Shown here one piece after another: positions 22,462 through 31,329 of a stretch of 64,000 nt of DNA (position 1 is the first letter of the stretch; the number at the start of each line of letters is the position of its first letter). Under the pieces are notes generated by a model. It saw only the letters and a list, made by a program, of their open reading frames with translations, was not told where the DNA came from and ran no database searches. This stretch comes from an uncultured beta proteobacterium (GTDB taxonomy: Bacteria > Pseudomonadota > Gammaproteobacteria > Burkholderiales > SG8-39), in NCBI GenBank assembly GCA_903859155.1, contig CAIOLO010000010.1:30404-94403 (forward strand). Reading direction: 5' to 3'. Position numbers and translations under genes: made by a program.

Positions 22462-24567
22462 TTATGCAGGCTGCCCGATCGGCAGGTTGATACGAACCAC
22501 CGTACCGCGTGGTAAATGGCCCTCGATCGCGATACGTCCGCGGTGCTCGTCGATGATTTTTTTGACAATCGCCAGACCCAGCCCCGTGCCTTTTGCCTTA
22601 GTGGTGACATAGGGCTCGAAGGCGCGCTTCAATATGGTGTCTGGCATACCCGCGCCATTGTCCGAAATGCTGAGAATCACGTCCCCGGTGGCACGCCCGG
22701 TGGAGACCTCAATGGTCGGATCGACACTGCCGGCGAGGGCATCCTGAGCATTCTGCAGCAGATTGTGTATTACCTGACGCAGTTGATTGCGATCGCCCTG
22801 GATAGCGGCCAGGTCCGGTGCAAGTCGGATTTCCATTCGAGTGGAGGATTGCTCGTACAGGGCGAGAACATCGCTGACCAGCGCGTTGAGGTCCACGGCC
22901 TCGAGCTTGGGGTTGGGCAGGCGCGCATAATTCCTGAACTCATCCACCATGCTTTTCAACGCAGCAACCTGAGTAACGATAGTCTGCGTGGATTTCGCCA
23001 GGGTCTGCGCGTCCTCAGCCGAAAGCCGGGGCGAGAGTTTTGCCTCAAGCCGCTCGGCAGACAACTGTATGGGCGTCAGCGGGTTCTTGATTTCATGGGC
23101 TACGCGACGGGCCACCTCGGCCCACGCGGTGGCGCGCTGAGCCGCAATCAGTTGGGTAATTTCATCGAACACCACAATGTAGCCACCGCCTGGGAGTACC
23201 GACCCCCTTATCAGCAGTGTTGCCGAATGCCCGGCCAGTTCGAACTCGCGTTGCCAACCCGCATCGCCGTGGCTCGCGAACTCCTCACAAATCGCCGCAC
23301 CGAACTCGGCAAGCTGGGGCCAGGCAGTGACCGCGCGTCCGAACAGGTTTCCGGTGTCCGCTCGCAAGATTCCCCCCGCGCTCGGGTTGGCGATATGCAA
23401 TGCAAATGCGGCATCAAAAACCATGACGCCCGCGGATAGATTCGCCAGCACGCTGGAGAGGTGGGCGTTAGCCAGTTCCAATTCCGAGCGGTGTATTTCG
23501 GCGGCTTTGCGCGCGTCGCCCAGTTGCTCTGTCATGCTGTTAAATGAATGCGTGAGAAGGCCGAGTTCGTCCTGGCTGGTCACCGGGGCGCGCCGGGAAA
23601 AATCACCGCTAGCGACTGCCTGAGTACTTTCGGCGAGCACCTCCAACGGCTGCGCAAGCCTTCGCGACAGCAGAAAAGCCAGAGCGATTGCCGAGAGCAG
23701 TGCGAGCAACAACACCAGCGTCAATGTCAGCAGGTAAATGTCCTTCAGGCTTTCCCGCGACAGAGACAGCTCCCGGTACGCATTAAATGCAGTCCGAACG
23801 TTTTCCGTGGCATCGATCAGGTGCTGCGGAACCAAATGGGTAAGCTGCAGGAACCGCTGCGGCGCGGCGTCGATGGCGGTGGGGCCTGCACCATTCACCG
23901 GCACAATGACACGCATCAACAGTCCTTTTTCTCCGGCTTCGACTGCGGCGTATTGCTTGTTCTGGCGCACCTGCGACAGCAATATCGGCGCCGGAGGCAA
24001 GGGTTTCGTGGCTAAATTGCGATCGCTGGCGCTGGCAACGAATTTACCCTCGTCGGTGACCAGCACGACACCGTCGACGCCTACCTGTTCCCGCATGCGC
24101 ATGATCACCTGCGCTTGAAGCTGCTCCGGCATTTCCGCGAGATCCGCACTCATCAATCCTGCCTTGACCTTCAGATCCACCAGCATCAGATCCAGGACGG
24201 TGCTGCCGAGCTTTAGCCCACCCTCCAGCGCGCGATCCACGCGCACGTCAAACCAGGATTCGATGCTCTTGCCAAGAAATTGCACCGACACCGTGTAGAC
24301 CAGCGCCCCGGGAAGCACTGCTACCACCGAAAACATCACCAGCAGACGAAAAGTCAGCAACGAGCCGAACACCTTTCGTCGCCGCTGTCCGGCGAGAACA
24401 AACAACTGGTACACCAGCAAGACCGCGAGTCCGACGGCCAGACCGGAATTGAGCGCAATCAGCAGCGGGTAATACTCGCTGAACAGCGCGGTATTGGCGC
24501 TGGCTGCGGCCAACAAAAAGAGCAGAATTGCCCCTAATGTGATGCTTCCAATCAGAACATATTTCAT
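22462..24567 (-). CDS. NtrY-like sensor histidine kinase
   Basis: HAMP, PAS, ARRVAHEIKNPLTPIQLSAERL H-box, DNGAGMPD / KGTGLGLAIVKKI ATPase motifs. Confidence 0.93.
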   Translation of the reverse strand: MKYVLIGSITLGAILLFLLAAASANTALFSEYYPLLIALNSGLAVGLAVLLVYQLFVLAGQRRRKVFGSLLTFRLLVMFSVVAVLPGALVYTVSVQFLGKSIESWFDVRVDRALEGGLKLGSTVLDLMLVDLKVKAGLMSADLAEMPEQLQAQVIMRMREQVGVDGVVLVTDEGKFVASASDRNLATKPLPPAPILLSQVRQNKQYAAVEAGEKGLLMRVIVPVNGAGPTAIDAAPQRFLQLTHLVPQHLIDATENVRTAFNAYRELSLSRESLKDIYLLTLTLVLLLALLSAIALAFLLSRRLAQPLEVLAESTQAVASGDFSRRAPVTSQDELGLLTHSFNSMTEQLGDARKAAEIHRSELELANAHLSSVLANLSAGVMVFDAAFALHIANPSAGGILRADTGNLFGRAVTAWPQLAEFGAAICEEFASHGDAGWQREFELAGHSATLLIRGSVLPGGGYIVVFDEITQLIAAQRATAWAEVARRVAHEIKNPLTPIQLSAERLEAKLSPRLSAEDAQTLAKSTQTIVTQVAALKSMVDEFRNYARLPNPKLEAVDLNALVSDVLALYEQSSTRMEIRLAPDLAAIQGDRNQLRQVIHNLLQNAQDALAGSVDPTIEVSTGRATGDVILSISDNGAGMPDTILKRAFEPYVTTKAKGTGLGLAIVKKIIDEHRGRIAIEGHLPRGTVVRINLPIGQPA

Positions 24568-25139
24568 CGCGGCTGATGCTCCGCTGCATACGAAAACGGC
24601 ATCCGCTTCCAGGGTGAGGCAAGGCTCAAATCGCGATCCGTAATCGCCGAAAGCTGGAACGGCCTTGGAAGCTGAGTCGTATCCAGGCGCATGCGCACCG
24701 CGGCAACATACGAGGTATCCGGCTGAATCTTGTCCCGCTCAAGCACCAGCCAGGAGCGAATCCGCTTCATGGTATTGATCGCGTCCGCGAAGGAGGAAAA
24801 ATTCCGATGCAAGGACCCCGTGGACAACCGGTACTGGTGCAATAACTGGTTATAAGACAGGCGCATGTCGATGCGCGCGCTGGCGGTCTTCTCGTCAAGC
24901 CAGTACCAGCGCGGCCTGACAAGCTCAAACTCAACCGCAAAGAAAAGGGCCACGCCGCCGTTGAGAGCTTCCTGCAGCCGGGTGGTCAGGTCAAACTCGA
25001 AATCCGCGTTAAGGACATGCCCTTCTTCGATGGCTTCAAGACCGAATTGCCTGACCTCGATCACCTGAGCATAGACCTGCAGCGACATCACTGCGCTTAT
25101 CAGTATTGCTTGCAACAGGTGCAAGGGCCTCATTGGCAC
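24564..25139 (-). CDS. DUF4390-type conserved protein
   Basis: Signal peptide; position between rsmB and ntrY typical of betaproteobacteria. Confidence 0.7.
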   Translation of the reverse strand: MPMRPLHLLQAILISAVMSLQVYAQVIEVRQFGLEAIEEGHVLNADFEFDLTTRLQEALNGGVALFFAVEFELVRPRWYWLDEKTASARIDMRLSYNQLLHQYRLSTGSLHRNFSSFADAINTMKRIRSWLVLERDKIQPDTSYVAAVRMRLDTTQLPRPFQLSAITDRDLSLASPWKRMPFSYAAEHQPR

Positions 25140-26464
25140 TTATGCAATAGGGCGTAAAAAAAACCGTCGCTGATGGATCCGGGCAGAATTTGGCCTTCCT
25201 CGACCGCCGGCAAAGGCGACAACTCCGCATCGAGATGCCGGCCGAGAAATTCCTTTATCTGCATAGCATTTTCCACGGGGAATACCGAGCAGCTGGTGTA
25301 CAGCAATTTACCATCGCGCCGCACAAGAGGCCAAAGCGCTTCCAGCAGACGGGCCTGAGTTCGTGCAAAGGAGCTCAGGTCGGCTTCGCGCCGCAGCCAG
25401 CGGATATCTGGGTGGCGGCGCACCACACCCGAGGCGGTGCACGGCGCGTCGATCAGGATGCGGTCGAATTGCGTTCCGACGGGAATGAAACCGTCCGGAT
25501 GAAGGCTATCACCCACACACACGTTTGCGACCAGGCTTAACCGTGCGAGATTGTCCTTGATGCGCCGCACCCGTTCCTCCGAAATATCCACAGCGGTCAC
25601 TGCGCAATCTGCAATTTCGAGAATATGCCCGGTTTTTCCACCCGGCGCGGCACACGCATCGAGTACCGACATGCCCGCCTGCACGCCGAGCAGGATCGCA
25701 GCATGTTGCGCACCCGCGTCCTGCACCGATACATCTCCGTCCGCAAAACCAGGGATGGTTGCCACCGGCCTGGGCCGTTCCAACATCACAGCGCTCCCTC
25801 CAAGAGGCTGCGCTGTGATACCCGCTTCACCGAGCTTTTTCAGGTAATCTGAAACAGTGATGCGCCTGCAATTGACACGCAAGGTCATGGGTGGATGGAC
25901 ATTTGCCGCTGCCAGAATCTGGCTCCATTGCCCAGGGTATGCGGTCTTGAGTGCATCGATCCACCATTGAGGGTGCGCGTATCGGCCAATCTCACTGGCG
26001 TCGATCCGTGCATTCAACTCGACGGCCTTACGCTGGTAGCTGCGCAGCACCGCATTGACCAGACCGCGCGCACGCGGTTGTCCCAGCAAGGTGGCAGCTT
26101 CCACCGCCTGATGAACCACCGTATGGGCTGTTTCGGGTCGGGCAATCAGTTCGGCGACGGCCACCAGCAGAAGTCCCTTCAGCGCTGCATCCTGAACAGG
26201 TTTGTCGAGCAAAAGCGCCACAATCACATCGACCCGACCCCAGCCACGCAAAGTGTTGTAGCTAAGATCCTGGGCCGCCGCTCGCAAGGATGTGCTGCGC
26301 GCCTTGACGAAACGTAACGCCTTATTCAGGCTGGCGCCATCCAAGACCTGACAAACCACCTGCGCCGCGAGCACCATAGACTCGGCCAGTGCATGGGAAG
26401 TCTTGAGAGCCTCGGCAGGCGTTTCGCGCATTCTGACCTGATCACTCGCTAGTAAATCGCTCAT
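25130..26464 (-). CDS. rsmB: 16S rRNA m5C967 methyltransferase
   Basis: NusB-like N-terminus; VLDACAAPGGKTGHILE; DAPCTASGVVRRHPDI; LLYTSCSVFPVENA. Confidence 0.95.
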   Translation of the reverse strand: MSDLLASDQVRMRETPAEALKTSHALAESMVLAAQVVCQVLDGASLNKALRFVKARSTSLRAAAQDLSYNTLRGWGRVDVIVALLLDKPVQDAALKGLLLVAVAELIARPETAHTVVHQAVEAATLLGQPRARGLVNAVLRSYQRKAVELNARIDASEIGRYAHPQWWIDALKTAYPGQWSQILAAANVHPPMTLRVNCRRITVSDYLKKLGEAGITAQPLGGSAVMLERPRPVATIPGFADGDVSVQDAGAQHAAILLGVQAGMSVLDACAAPGGKTGHILEIADCAVTAVDISEERVRRIKDNLARLSLVANVCVGDSLHPDGFIPVGTQFDRILIDAPCTASGVVRRHPDIRWLRREADLSSFARTQARLLEALWPLVRRDGKLLYTSCSVFPVENAMQIKEFLGRHLDAELSPLPAVEEGQILPGSISDGFFYALLHKCQ

Positions 26465-27390
26465 GACACGAAGAATTCGCCGGGCACAACCGGGAAGCCG
26501 CGTAAGAATTCAACGGCCGGGAGCCGTTTCCCGCCGGGCTTCTGCAATTGTTCAAGCAAAAGCACGCCGCTGCCACAGGAAACCAACAAGCCATCGGCAT
26601 CGGCTTGAAGGATTTCGCCACCTTTGCCGGCTGAAGCGGGTGCCAATTTTGCCTGCCAAATTTTTATCTCGGTTTCGTGCAAATTGGTGGTCGCACCCGG
26701 GCTGGGATTGAATGCCCTGATCTGGCGCCAGATATGCGCGGCTCCGCGCGCCCAATCAATGCGCGCTTCGGATTTGGCGATTTTTGGGGCGTATTGAACG
26801 TTGTCGGCCGATTGCGGGGTCGATCTGATTGATCCCTGTTCAAAACGACCTAGAGCTTCAATAACCAGCCTCGCCCCCATTTCAGCCAGCCTGTCATGCA
26901 GCGTTTGCGCAGTATCGGTGTTATCAATGGGCGTCTCCTCTACCTGGATGAGAGGGCCTGTATCCAGACCTGCCTCCATGCGCATAATCGAAATTCCCGT
27001 TTTTGAATCGCCCGCGAGCAACGCCCGCTGGATAGGTGCGGCGCCACGCCATCTGGGCAAAATCGAGGCGTGGATATTGATTGCACCCAGCGGCGGGATA
27101 TTCAGCACCGCCTGAGGCAGGATAAGCCCATAGGCAGCCACGATCATGATATCCGCGCCAGATTCAGTCAAAGGGCGGTGTTCTGCGACATCTCGCAGAG
27201 ATCTGGGTTGGTGGAGAGCAAGGCCATGGTGCATTGCCAATTGCTTGACCGCAGAAGGGATCGTTCGCATTCCACGCCCGGACGGGCGGTCCGGCTGCGT
27301 CAGCACCAACACCACCTCATGCCGGCTTGCAAGCAAAGCCGCGAGCGCGAGGGCGGCAAATTCGGGTGTGCCGGCAAAGATAATTCTCAT
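26461..27390 (-). CDS. fmt: Methionyl-tRNA formyltransferase
   Basis: MRIIFAGTPEFAA; NIHASILPRWRGAAPIQRA. Confidence 0.97.
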   Translation of the reverse strand: MRIIFAGTPEFAALALAALLASRHEVVLVLTQPDRPSGRGMRTIPSAVKQLAMHHGLALHQPRSLRDVAEHRPLTESGADIMIVAAYGLILPQAVLNIPPLGAINIHASILPRWRGAAPIQRALLAGDSKTGISIMRMEAGLDTGPLIQVEETPIDNTDTAQTLHDRLAEMGARLVIEALGRFEQGSIRSTPQSADNVQYAPKIAKSEARIDWARGAAHIWRQIRAFNPSPGATTNLHETEIKIWQAKLAPASAGKGGEILQADADGLLVSCGSGVLLLEQLQKPGGKRLPAVEFLRGFPVVPGEFFVS

Positions 27391-27461
27391 ATAACATACC
27401 GATCACACGGATTAACAGTTAGCACCTACCAACTCGTGCTAAAAGGGTTATGGCGCCGCTA

Positions 27462-27965
27462 TTATGCGCGTTTCTTCTGTTGTTTCAGTAGCTTGGCAAT
27501 AATTCGCGTACGTTTCAAACGTGACAGATAATCAACAAACACTTTGCCTTCAAGGTGATCCATCTCATGCTGAACACAAACCGCAAGTAACCCCTCAGCA
27601 TCCAGGCTAAATGCCTTGCCCTGCCCATCAAGAGCGCGCACGGTGATTCGTTGCGCGCGCTCAATCGGTTCATAAATATCAGGAACAGAAAGGCATCCCT
27701 CGTCGATATTCTGGATACCCTCGCGTCCGCTGATCTCCGGGTTTATCAGAACGATGGGTTGGTCACGGGTCTCAGAGACGTCGATCACAATAATTTGCTT
27801 ATGAACATCGACCTGCGTGGCGGCTAATCCAATCCCAGGCGCCGCATACATAGTCTCGGTCATGTCGGCGACCAACGTGCGAATGGCAGCGTCTATGTTC
27901 CCGACCGGGGAGGCCTTCTTGTAAAGCCGGGTATCGGGATAAAGTAGAATAGGCAACCGAGCCAT
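27462..27965 (-). CDS. def: Peptide deformylase
   Basis: [24 protein letters not shown]. Confidence 0.97.
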   Translation of the reverse strand: MARLPILLYPDTRLYKKASPVGNIDAAIRTLVADMTETMYAAPGIGLAATQVDVHKQIIVIDVSETRDQPIVLINPEISGREGIQNIDEGCLSVPDIYEPIERAQRITVRALDGQGKAFSLDAEGLLAVCVQHEMDHLEGKVFVDYLSRLKRTRIIAKLLKQQKKRA

Positions 27966-28074
27966 AAAAACTTGCTAATTGAACTAATTAGATGCAGAAT
28001 TTAATGCGGACTATAAAAAGCGCGTTACGCTTTTGCCGCCGGGTCCGGAGCACTTAAATCTATTCGAGGTTGCT

Positions 28075-29118
28075 ATGGATAAGTCTATCACAGGGATGCT
28101 GCTTGCCCTTTGTTTAGCGGTGGGTCAGGCGGTCGCGCAGGGCAATATCAGCCTGAAGGAGGACGCGCCGGACCGGTATGTCGTCGAAAAAGGTGACACG
28201 CTCTGGAACATCGCCTCAAAGTTTCTAAAGGAGCCCTGGCGCTGGTCGGAAATTTGGAAGCTAAACCAGGAGCAGATTAAGAACCCCAACAGGATCTTTC
28301 CGGGCAACGTTCTTGTGCTTGACCGGAATCGCAGCAATCCTAGCCTGACGCTGGCAACTACGGTCAAGATTTCCCCACAGGTGCGCAGCGAACCGCTCGC
28401 CGAGGAAGCGATTCCGGCCATACGCCCGAGTTCTATTGAGCCGTTTCTTTCTCATCCCCTGGTTATCGAGCAGGATGGTCTCGATAAGGCGCCACGCATC
28501 GTCGCAACGGAAGAAAGCCGAGTACACATTGGACCGGGCGGGGTTGCCTACGTCGCCGGTGTGGACAACTCCAAGGAATTGAATTGGCAGATTTTCAGAC
28601 CAGGCAAGCCACTGGTTGACCCGGATACACAACGGACTCTCGGATACGAAGCCATTTTTCTAGGCACGGGAAGAATGACTCGCAGCGGAGATCCAGCGAC
28701 GATGCAAGTCGTTACCGCAGCTCAGGAAATTGGCAAAGGTGACCGGCTGATCGCGAGCGGCAAAGCCTCAGTGAACCAATACCTTCCTCACGCCCCGAAA
28801 GGTATGATGCAAGCGAAGGTCATCTCGCTATATGGTGCCCTGGCCACCAGCGAAGGCGGCCCCAATTCCATTGTGGCCCTCAACAAAGGGACCAAAGACG
28901 GGATTGAGAACGGTCATGTTCTGGCGCTCTACCGGGCCGGTGCGTCCGCAGTTGATCCAGCCTCCACCCTGTCCAGGGATACCGCCCCCACTATCAAACT
29001 TCCCGACGAGCGCTATGGCCTGGTGCTTATTTTTCGGACTTTTGACTCGGTTTCATACGCCCTTGTAATGGAAAGCTCCCGGCCGGTAGCGCCTGCGGAT
29101 CTATTGCGCACGCCCTAG
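28075..29118 (+). CDS. LysM peptidoglycan-binding protein
   Basis: Signal peptide; LysM YVVEKGDTLWNIASKFLKEPWRWSEIWKLNQEQIKNPNRIFPGNVLVL. Confidence 0.9.
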   Translation: MDKSITGMLLALCLAVGQAVAQGNISLKEDAPDRYVVEKGDTLWNIASKFLKEPWRWSEIWKLNQEQIKNPNRIFPGNVLVLDRNRSNPSLTLATTVKISPQVRSEPLAEEAIPAIRPSSIEPFLSHPLVIEQDGLDKAPRIVATEESRVHIGPGGVAYVAGVDNSKELNWQIFRPGKPLVDPDTQRTLGYEAIFLGTGRMTRSGDPATMQVVTAAQEIGKGDRLIASGKASVNQYLPHAPKGMMQAKVISLYGALATSEGGPNSIVALNKGTKDGIENGHVLALYRAGASAVDPASTLSRDTAPTIKLPDERYGLVLIFRTFDSVSYALVMESSRPVAPADLLRTP

Positions 29119-29150
29119 TCAGCAACCGCAGATTGCGTTCAACGCAATAA

Positions 29151-29207
29151 CGAGGCCCTGCCTTCAAAGCAGGGCTCTACAACGGGAACCTTCGTTGTAG
29201 AGCCTCG
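29151..29207. repeat. 57-nt palindromic element able to fold into a perfect three-way junction
   Basis: CGAGG(29151-29155)/CCTCG(29203-29207); CCCTGC(29156-29161)/GCAGGG(29169-29174); CTCTACAACG(29175-29184)/CGTTGTAGAG(29193-29202). Confidence 0.7.
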
Positions 29208-29411
29208 CCCGAGAACACGCGCGGAGTGCCTTTTCTGGCCGTTTTTTAAAAGTATTACGTTAGTCCCGACCCCGATCTTCGTCTATCCCGCCTGCATTCA
29301 ATCACTGCACCTCAAGGCCAGCGAATTGAGGAACGTTTCGCGATAAAACCTGTCGCTAGCTTTCCTCAGCGCGGCAGAAATTCTCTACGAACCAGAATTC
29401 ATGCCATCCGA

Positions 29412-30527
29412 ATGCAGCTATGGCGCGTTAAGCATTTCATGCAGATTGCTTCCGATACCGCTGACTGGATCAGCCTTGGGTTGGTCACAGAACTGAGACC
29501 TGCTGCATTGCGTGGCCTGCTCGTCGCCTTTGGTCTCCCTGCAAACATCCTGTCGGCCAACCGAGGTCAACTTGCGCGACATGTCGCCGACGAGGTGGCC
29601 GAAAAGATCCTCTCGCCCGGCCGCGAACGTCAGATTGAAAATGCGCTTGATTGGCTTTCGCAAGACGGTCATGCGCTTGCTACTCTCGCCGATGCACATT
29701 ACCCGCAGCTTCTACTCCAAATACCTGATCCCCCGCCCATGCTCTATGTCTTGGGCGATGCAAACCACCTGAACCGGCCTGCCCTCGCGATTGTGGGCAG
29801 CCGCAACGCAACGCCACAAGGCATAGCCAATGCCCGCAGTTTTGCCAGGGCTGCCTCCGATGCGGGCCTGATTGTCGTCAGCGGGCTCGCTTTGGGAATT
29901 GATACCGCAGCGCATGAAGGCGCGCTCGATGGCTCGGGCACCACGGTCGCGGTGCTTGGCTGTGGCGTGGACATAGTTTATCCGCGCTCAAACGCAGCGC
30001 TTGCCAGGAAAATCGAAACGCGGGGAACGATCATTTCCGAATTCGCGCTGGGCATGCCACCGCTTACCGCCAATTTCCCCCGCAGAAACCGCATCATCAG
30101 CGGACTATCCCAAGGTTGCCTTGTCGTCGAAGCAACACTGCCTTCGGGCTCGCTGATTACCGCAAGACTGGCCGCGGAACAGGGCAGGGAGGTTTTTGCG
30201 ATCCCGGGTTCAATACATTCTCCGTTCGCTCGAGGTTGCCACGCCCTTATCAGGCAAGGCGCCAAACTGGTGGAAACCGCAGAAGATGTCTTGCAGGAAC
30301 TACATTTGAGCGTAAGCAGGCCTGACCCCAAGATACTGCAGTCTGATAACGCTCTGCTACAATATATTGGGTATGATTCCTGCGGCCTTGATACGCTGAT
30401 CCAGCGCAGCGGCTTGACGACAGGGGAGGTATCGGAGATGCTATTGACACTGGAACTCGCGCAAAAGGTGGGCCGCCTGCCGGGCGGGTTGTACCAACGA
30501 ATAGATCAGAGAGCCAAATCTGATTGA
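29412..30527 (+). CDS. dprA: DNA processing protein DprA
   Basis: VSGLALGIDTAAHEGAL; FPRRNRIISGLSQG; FAIPGSIHSPFARGCHALIRQGA. Confidence 0.95.
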   Translation: MQLWRVKHFMQIASDTADWISLGLVTELRPAALRGLLVAFGLPANILSANRGQLARHVADEVAEKILSPGRERQIENALDWLSQDGHALATLADAHYPQLLLQIPDPPPMLYVLGDANHLNRPALAIVGSRNATPQGIANARSFARAASDAGLIVVSGLALGIDTAAHEGALDGSGTTVAVLGCGVDIVYPRSNAALARKIETRGTIISEFALGMPPLTANFPRRNRIISGLSQGCLVVEATLPSGSLITARLAAEQGREVFAIPGSIHSPFARGCHALIRQGAKLVETAEDVLQELHLSVSRPDPKILQSDNALLQYIGYDSCGLDTLIQRSGLTTGEVSEMLLTLELAQKVGRLPGGLYQRIDQRAKSD

Positions 30528-30617
30528 TAGAACCGGCTCGTCAACCAGTGGCGCAGTGAGTGCTGTACCTGAACCGGCCCGAAGCTTCCTAACCTGCGTC
30601 ACGTCAGGTGGTAATCC

Positions 30618-31076
30618 ATGATCGAAGTCCTTGTCTACCTGTTCGAAAACTACTACCCGTCCGATAGCTATCCGGACCACGACACGCTGACGCGCAAGCT
30701 GCATGCAGCAGGATTCGAAAACGACGACATCAGTGAGGCACTGGACTGGCTGAACGGACTTGCCCGGTGGAAGGCCAGTCGTCTACCTGAGGCGCTTGAA
30801 GATAGTTCTTCACACCGCGTCTATGCCACAAACGAATTGGAAAAGCTTTCCGCCGAAGCACGAGGATTCCTGGTGTTCCTGGAAAGTGCGCGGGTACTTT
30901 CTCCGCTTTTGCGTGAATTGATTATCGAGCGCGCCATGGCGATCGACGCAGAATTGGTTGGTCTGGACAAACTCAAGATCATCGTCCTCATCGTACTGTG
31001 GACTCACCGTGGCAATGTCGATGCACTCATCCTTGACGAACTACTGCCCGACGGCGAAAAGCGGCAAATGCATTAG
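30618..31076 (+). CDS. smg: Smg family protein
   Basis: MIEVLVYLFENYY; position between dprA and topB. Confidence 0.9.
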   Translation: MIEVLVYLFENYYPSDSYPDHDTLTRKLHAAGFENDDISEALDWLNGLARWKASRLPEALEDSSSHRVYATNELEKLSAEARGFLVFLESARVLSPLLRELIIERAMAIDAELVGLDKLKIIVLIVLWTHRGNVDALILDELLPDGEKRQMH

Positions 31077-31329
31077 CTGGCCGCTCATCCCAAGCGCAAA
31101 TCCACCATTGCGCGCCATCCCGTTAAATCGCCAGGAAATATGCACCGGCTAGCTGGTTCTATCTCGCTTCTTGCTTAGCATCGCGGGTTGCACGTATGAT
31201 TGCCCGCTTTCCGGCGCTGCCGTATCGCTACCATAGCCGGCATGTATTCAGTCGCCGGGCGGTCGCATCGACGCAATACCCGACCCTCGCGAAGCATGTA
31301 CCGGGCAAAGCAAATATAGGAATCAACTC

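Noticed and set aside
28016-28034. Hairpin AAAAGCG-CGTTA-CGCTTTT considered as a terminator
   Set aside because: Lies in the divergent def/LysM promoter region where no gene ends; may be an operator but evidence is weak
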